Source: Holophagaceae bacterium UBA1801 (GTDB taxonomy: Bacteria > Acidobacteriota > Holophagae > Holophagales > Holophagaceae). From it: DNA of 15,264 bases. Within the stretch, counting starts at the first letter, position 1. The number at the start of each line of letters is the position of its first letter. Positions 14,676-15,264 of this stretch are shown one piece after another. The DNA is taken from assembly GCA_002319925.1 (NCBI GenBank), contig DCFP01000112.1, positions 1 through 15,264 of the forward strand. Reading direction: 5' to 3'. A program made the translations under genes and the position numbers. The notes under the pieces are model-generated. The model was given only the letters and a program-made list of their open reading frames with translations, had not been told where the DNA came from and searched no databases.

Positions 14676-14776
14676 ACCACAGAGGACACAGAAGAAAGTA
14701 GGAGGACGCAGGGAAACGCAAACGGCACCAAATTCTTTCTCTGTGCCCTCCATTTCTTCTCTGTGTCCTCTGTGGT
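14676..14776. repeat. Imperfect inverted repeat between ftcD and hutU
   Basis: ACCACAGAGGACACAGA (14676-14692) recurs as its exact reverse complement at 14760-14776. The inner arms (AGAAAG...GGAGG...CAGGGAAA versus TTTCTCTGTGCCCTCC...TTTCTT) pair imperfectly, so the whole 101 bases could fold into a long stem. Sequences of this ccacagaggacacaga kind are familiar as dispersed intergenic repeats in several bacterial phyla and give spurious TTEDTE-like translations. It could be a non-autonomous palindromic element, and it may modulate read-through into hutU. Confidence 0.8.
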
Positions 14777-14819
14777 CCACCTTTGTTGAATGCGGAATGA
14801 CGATTTCAAAGGAGAAACC

Positions 14820-15264
14820 ATGACCATCCAAGACCCTCGCCGGGACGAAAGCCGCGTCATCCATGCTCCCCGGGGCACCGAGAAGGCCTGCAAGAACTGG
14901 CTCATCGAGGCTGCGTACCGCATGATCCAGAACAACCTCGACCCCGAAGTGGCCGAGAACCCGAAGAGCCTCGTGGTCTACGGCGGCATCGGCCGCGCCG
15001 CGCGGAACTGGGAATGCTACGACAAGATCCTCGAATCCCTGCGCGGCCTTGGCGAGGACGAGACCCTGCTCGTCCAGTCCGGCAAGCCCGTGGGCATCTG
15101 GAAGAGCACGCCTGACAGCCCCCGCGTGCTCATCGCCAATTCCAACCTGGTGCCGAAGTGGGCCAACTGGGAGCACTTCAACGAACTGGATCGCAAGGGC
15201 CTCTTCATGTACGGCCAGATGACCGCCGGCAGCTGGATTTACATCGGCGCCCAGGGCATCGTGC
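14820..15264 (+). CDS. hutU: Urocanate hydratase, N-terminal part (runs off right edge)
   Basis: The first 148 codons of urocanase, which hydrates urocanate to imidazolone propionate using tightly bound NAD+ in histidine degradation. The family N-terminus is unmistakable: NNLDPEVAENP, LVVYGGIGRAARNWECYDKI, DETLLVQSGKPVGIWK, RVLIANSNLVPKWANWEHFN, and GLFMYGQMTAGSWIYIGAQG at the edge. The full enzyme is normally about 550 residues or more, so most of it lies outside. The ATG at 14820 has AAGGAG 6 bases upstream. It follows ftcD in the same direction and probably shares the HutC-type promoter at 12729-12760, unless the inverted repeat between the genes ends transcription. Confidence 0.96.
   Translation, partial: MTIQDPRRDESRVIHAPRGTEKACKNWLIEAAYRMIQNNLDPEVAENPKSLVVYGGIGRAARNWECYDKILESLRGLGEDETLLVQSGKPVGIWKSTPDSPRVLIANSNLVPKWANWEHFNELDRKGLFMYGQMTAGSWIYIGAQGIV

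Noticed and set aside
12785..14935. 716-codon minus-strand ORF over ftcD
   Set aside because: It is antisense to a clear ftcD, runs through the intergenic inverted repeat into hutU, and has His/Gly/Leu-rich shadow composition.

Overview
The window is a compact, high-GC bacterial chromosome segment that codes on both strands. The gene content (glycogen phosphorylase, Rrf2 regulator, S-box-controlled metA, an anaerobic glycyl-radical operon, bifunctional FtcD followed by HutU) and the strong G/C third-position bias suggest an anaerobic or facultative heterotroph. My best guess is an Acidobacteriota of the Holophaga/Geothrix type. That assignment is an impression from gene style, not a measurement.

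Layout. 1-1432 (minus): 5' part of glycogen phosphorylase, running off the left edge. 1579-2022 (plus): Rrf2/IscR-type regulator with a four-cysteine cluster region. 2103-2260: SAM-I (S-box) riboswitch followed by a 13-bp terminator hairpin, controlling metA (2307-3248). MetA carries Glu111, the residue associated with acetyl-CoA use. 3438-10588: a tight five-gene plus-strand operon of a glycyl radical enzyme (GRE), an SCP2-like small protein, a GRE-activating radical SAM enzyme, a DUF6765-like putative metalloprotein, and a 791-residue protein with an internal tandem duplication. Gaps are 8 and 11 bp and overlaps are 4 and 28 bp. 10604-11110 (minus): GNAT acetyltransferase. 11217-12680 (plus): succinate-semialdehyde dehydrogenase gabD, preceded by a possible 12-codon leader peptide. 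12818-14665 and 14820-end (plus): histidine-degradation genes ftcD and hutU, behind a palindromic HutC-type operator that overlaps a good promoter. The two genes are separated by an imperfect inverted repeat of a dispersed type. No gene-free stretch exceeds 300 bp; the longest (2023-2306) is filled mainly by the riboswitch.

The part most likely to be undescribed is the GRE operon. The GRE has the thiyl cysteine and general-base glutamate of the eliminase/lyase GREs (Cys459-Val-Glu461) and the radical Gly790. It departs from the familiar motifs around the active-site loop and near the C-terminus, and I cannot assign it to a characterised subfamily. Its partners (a hydrophobic-ligand-binding-like protein, a His/Asp-rich protein reminiscent of zinc phospholipase C/S1 nuclease folds, and a duplicated protein of unknown fold) suggest radical chemistry on a lipid-like or otherwise hydrophobic substrate. 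That substrate idea is inference.

The remaining genes are central metabolism: glycogen breakdown, methionine synthesis, succinate semialdehyde oxidation, and histidine to glutamate via formiminoglutamate. FtcD holds a second oddity, a C2H2 zinc-finger-like insertion inside its formiminotransferase half.
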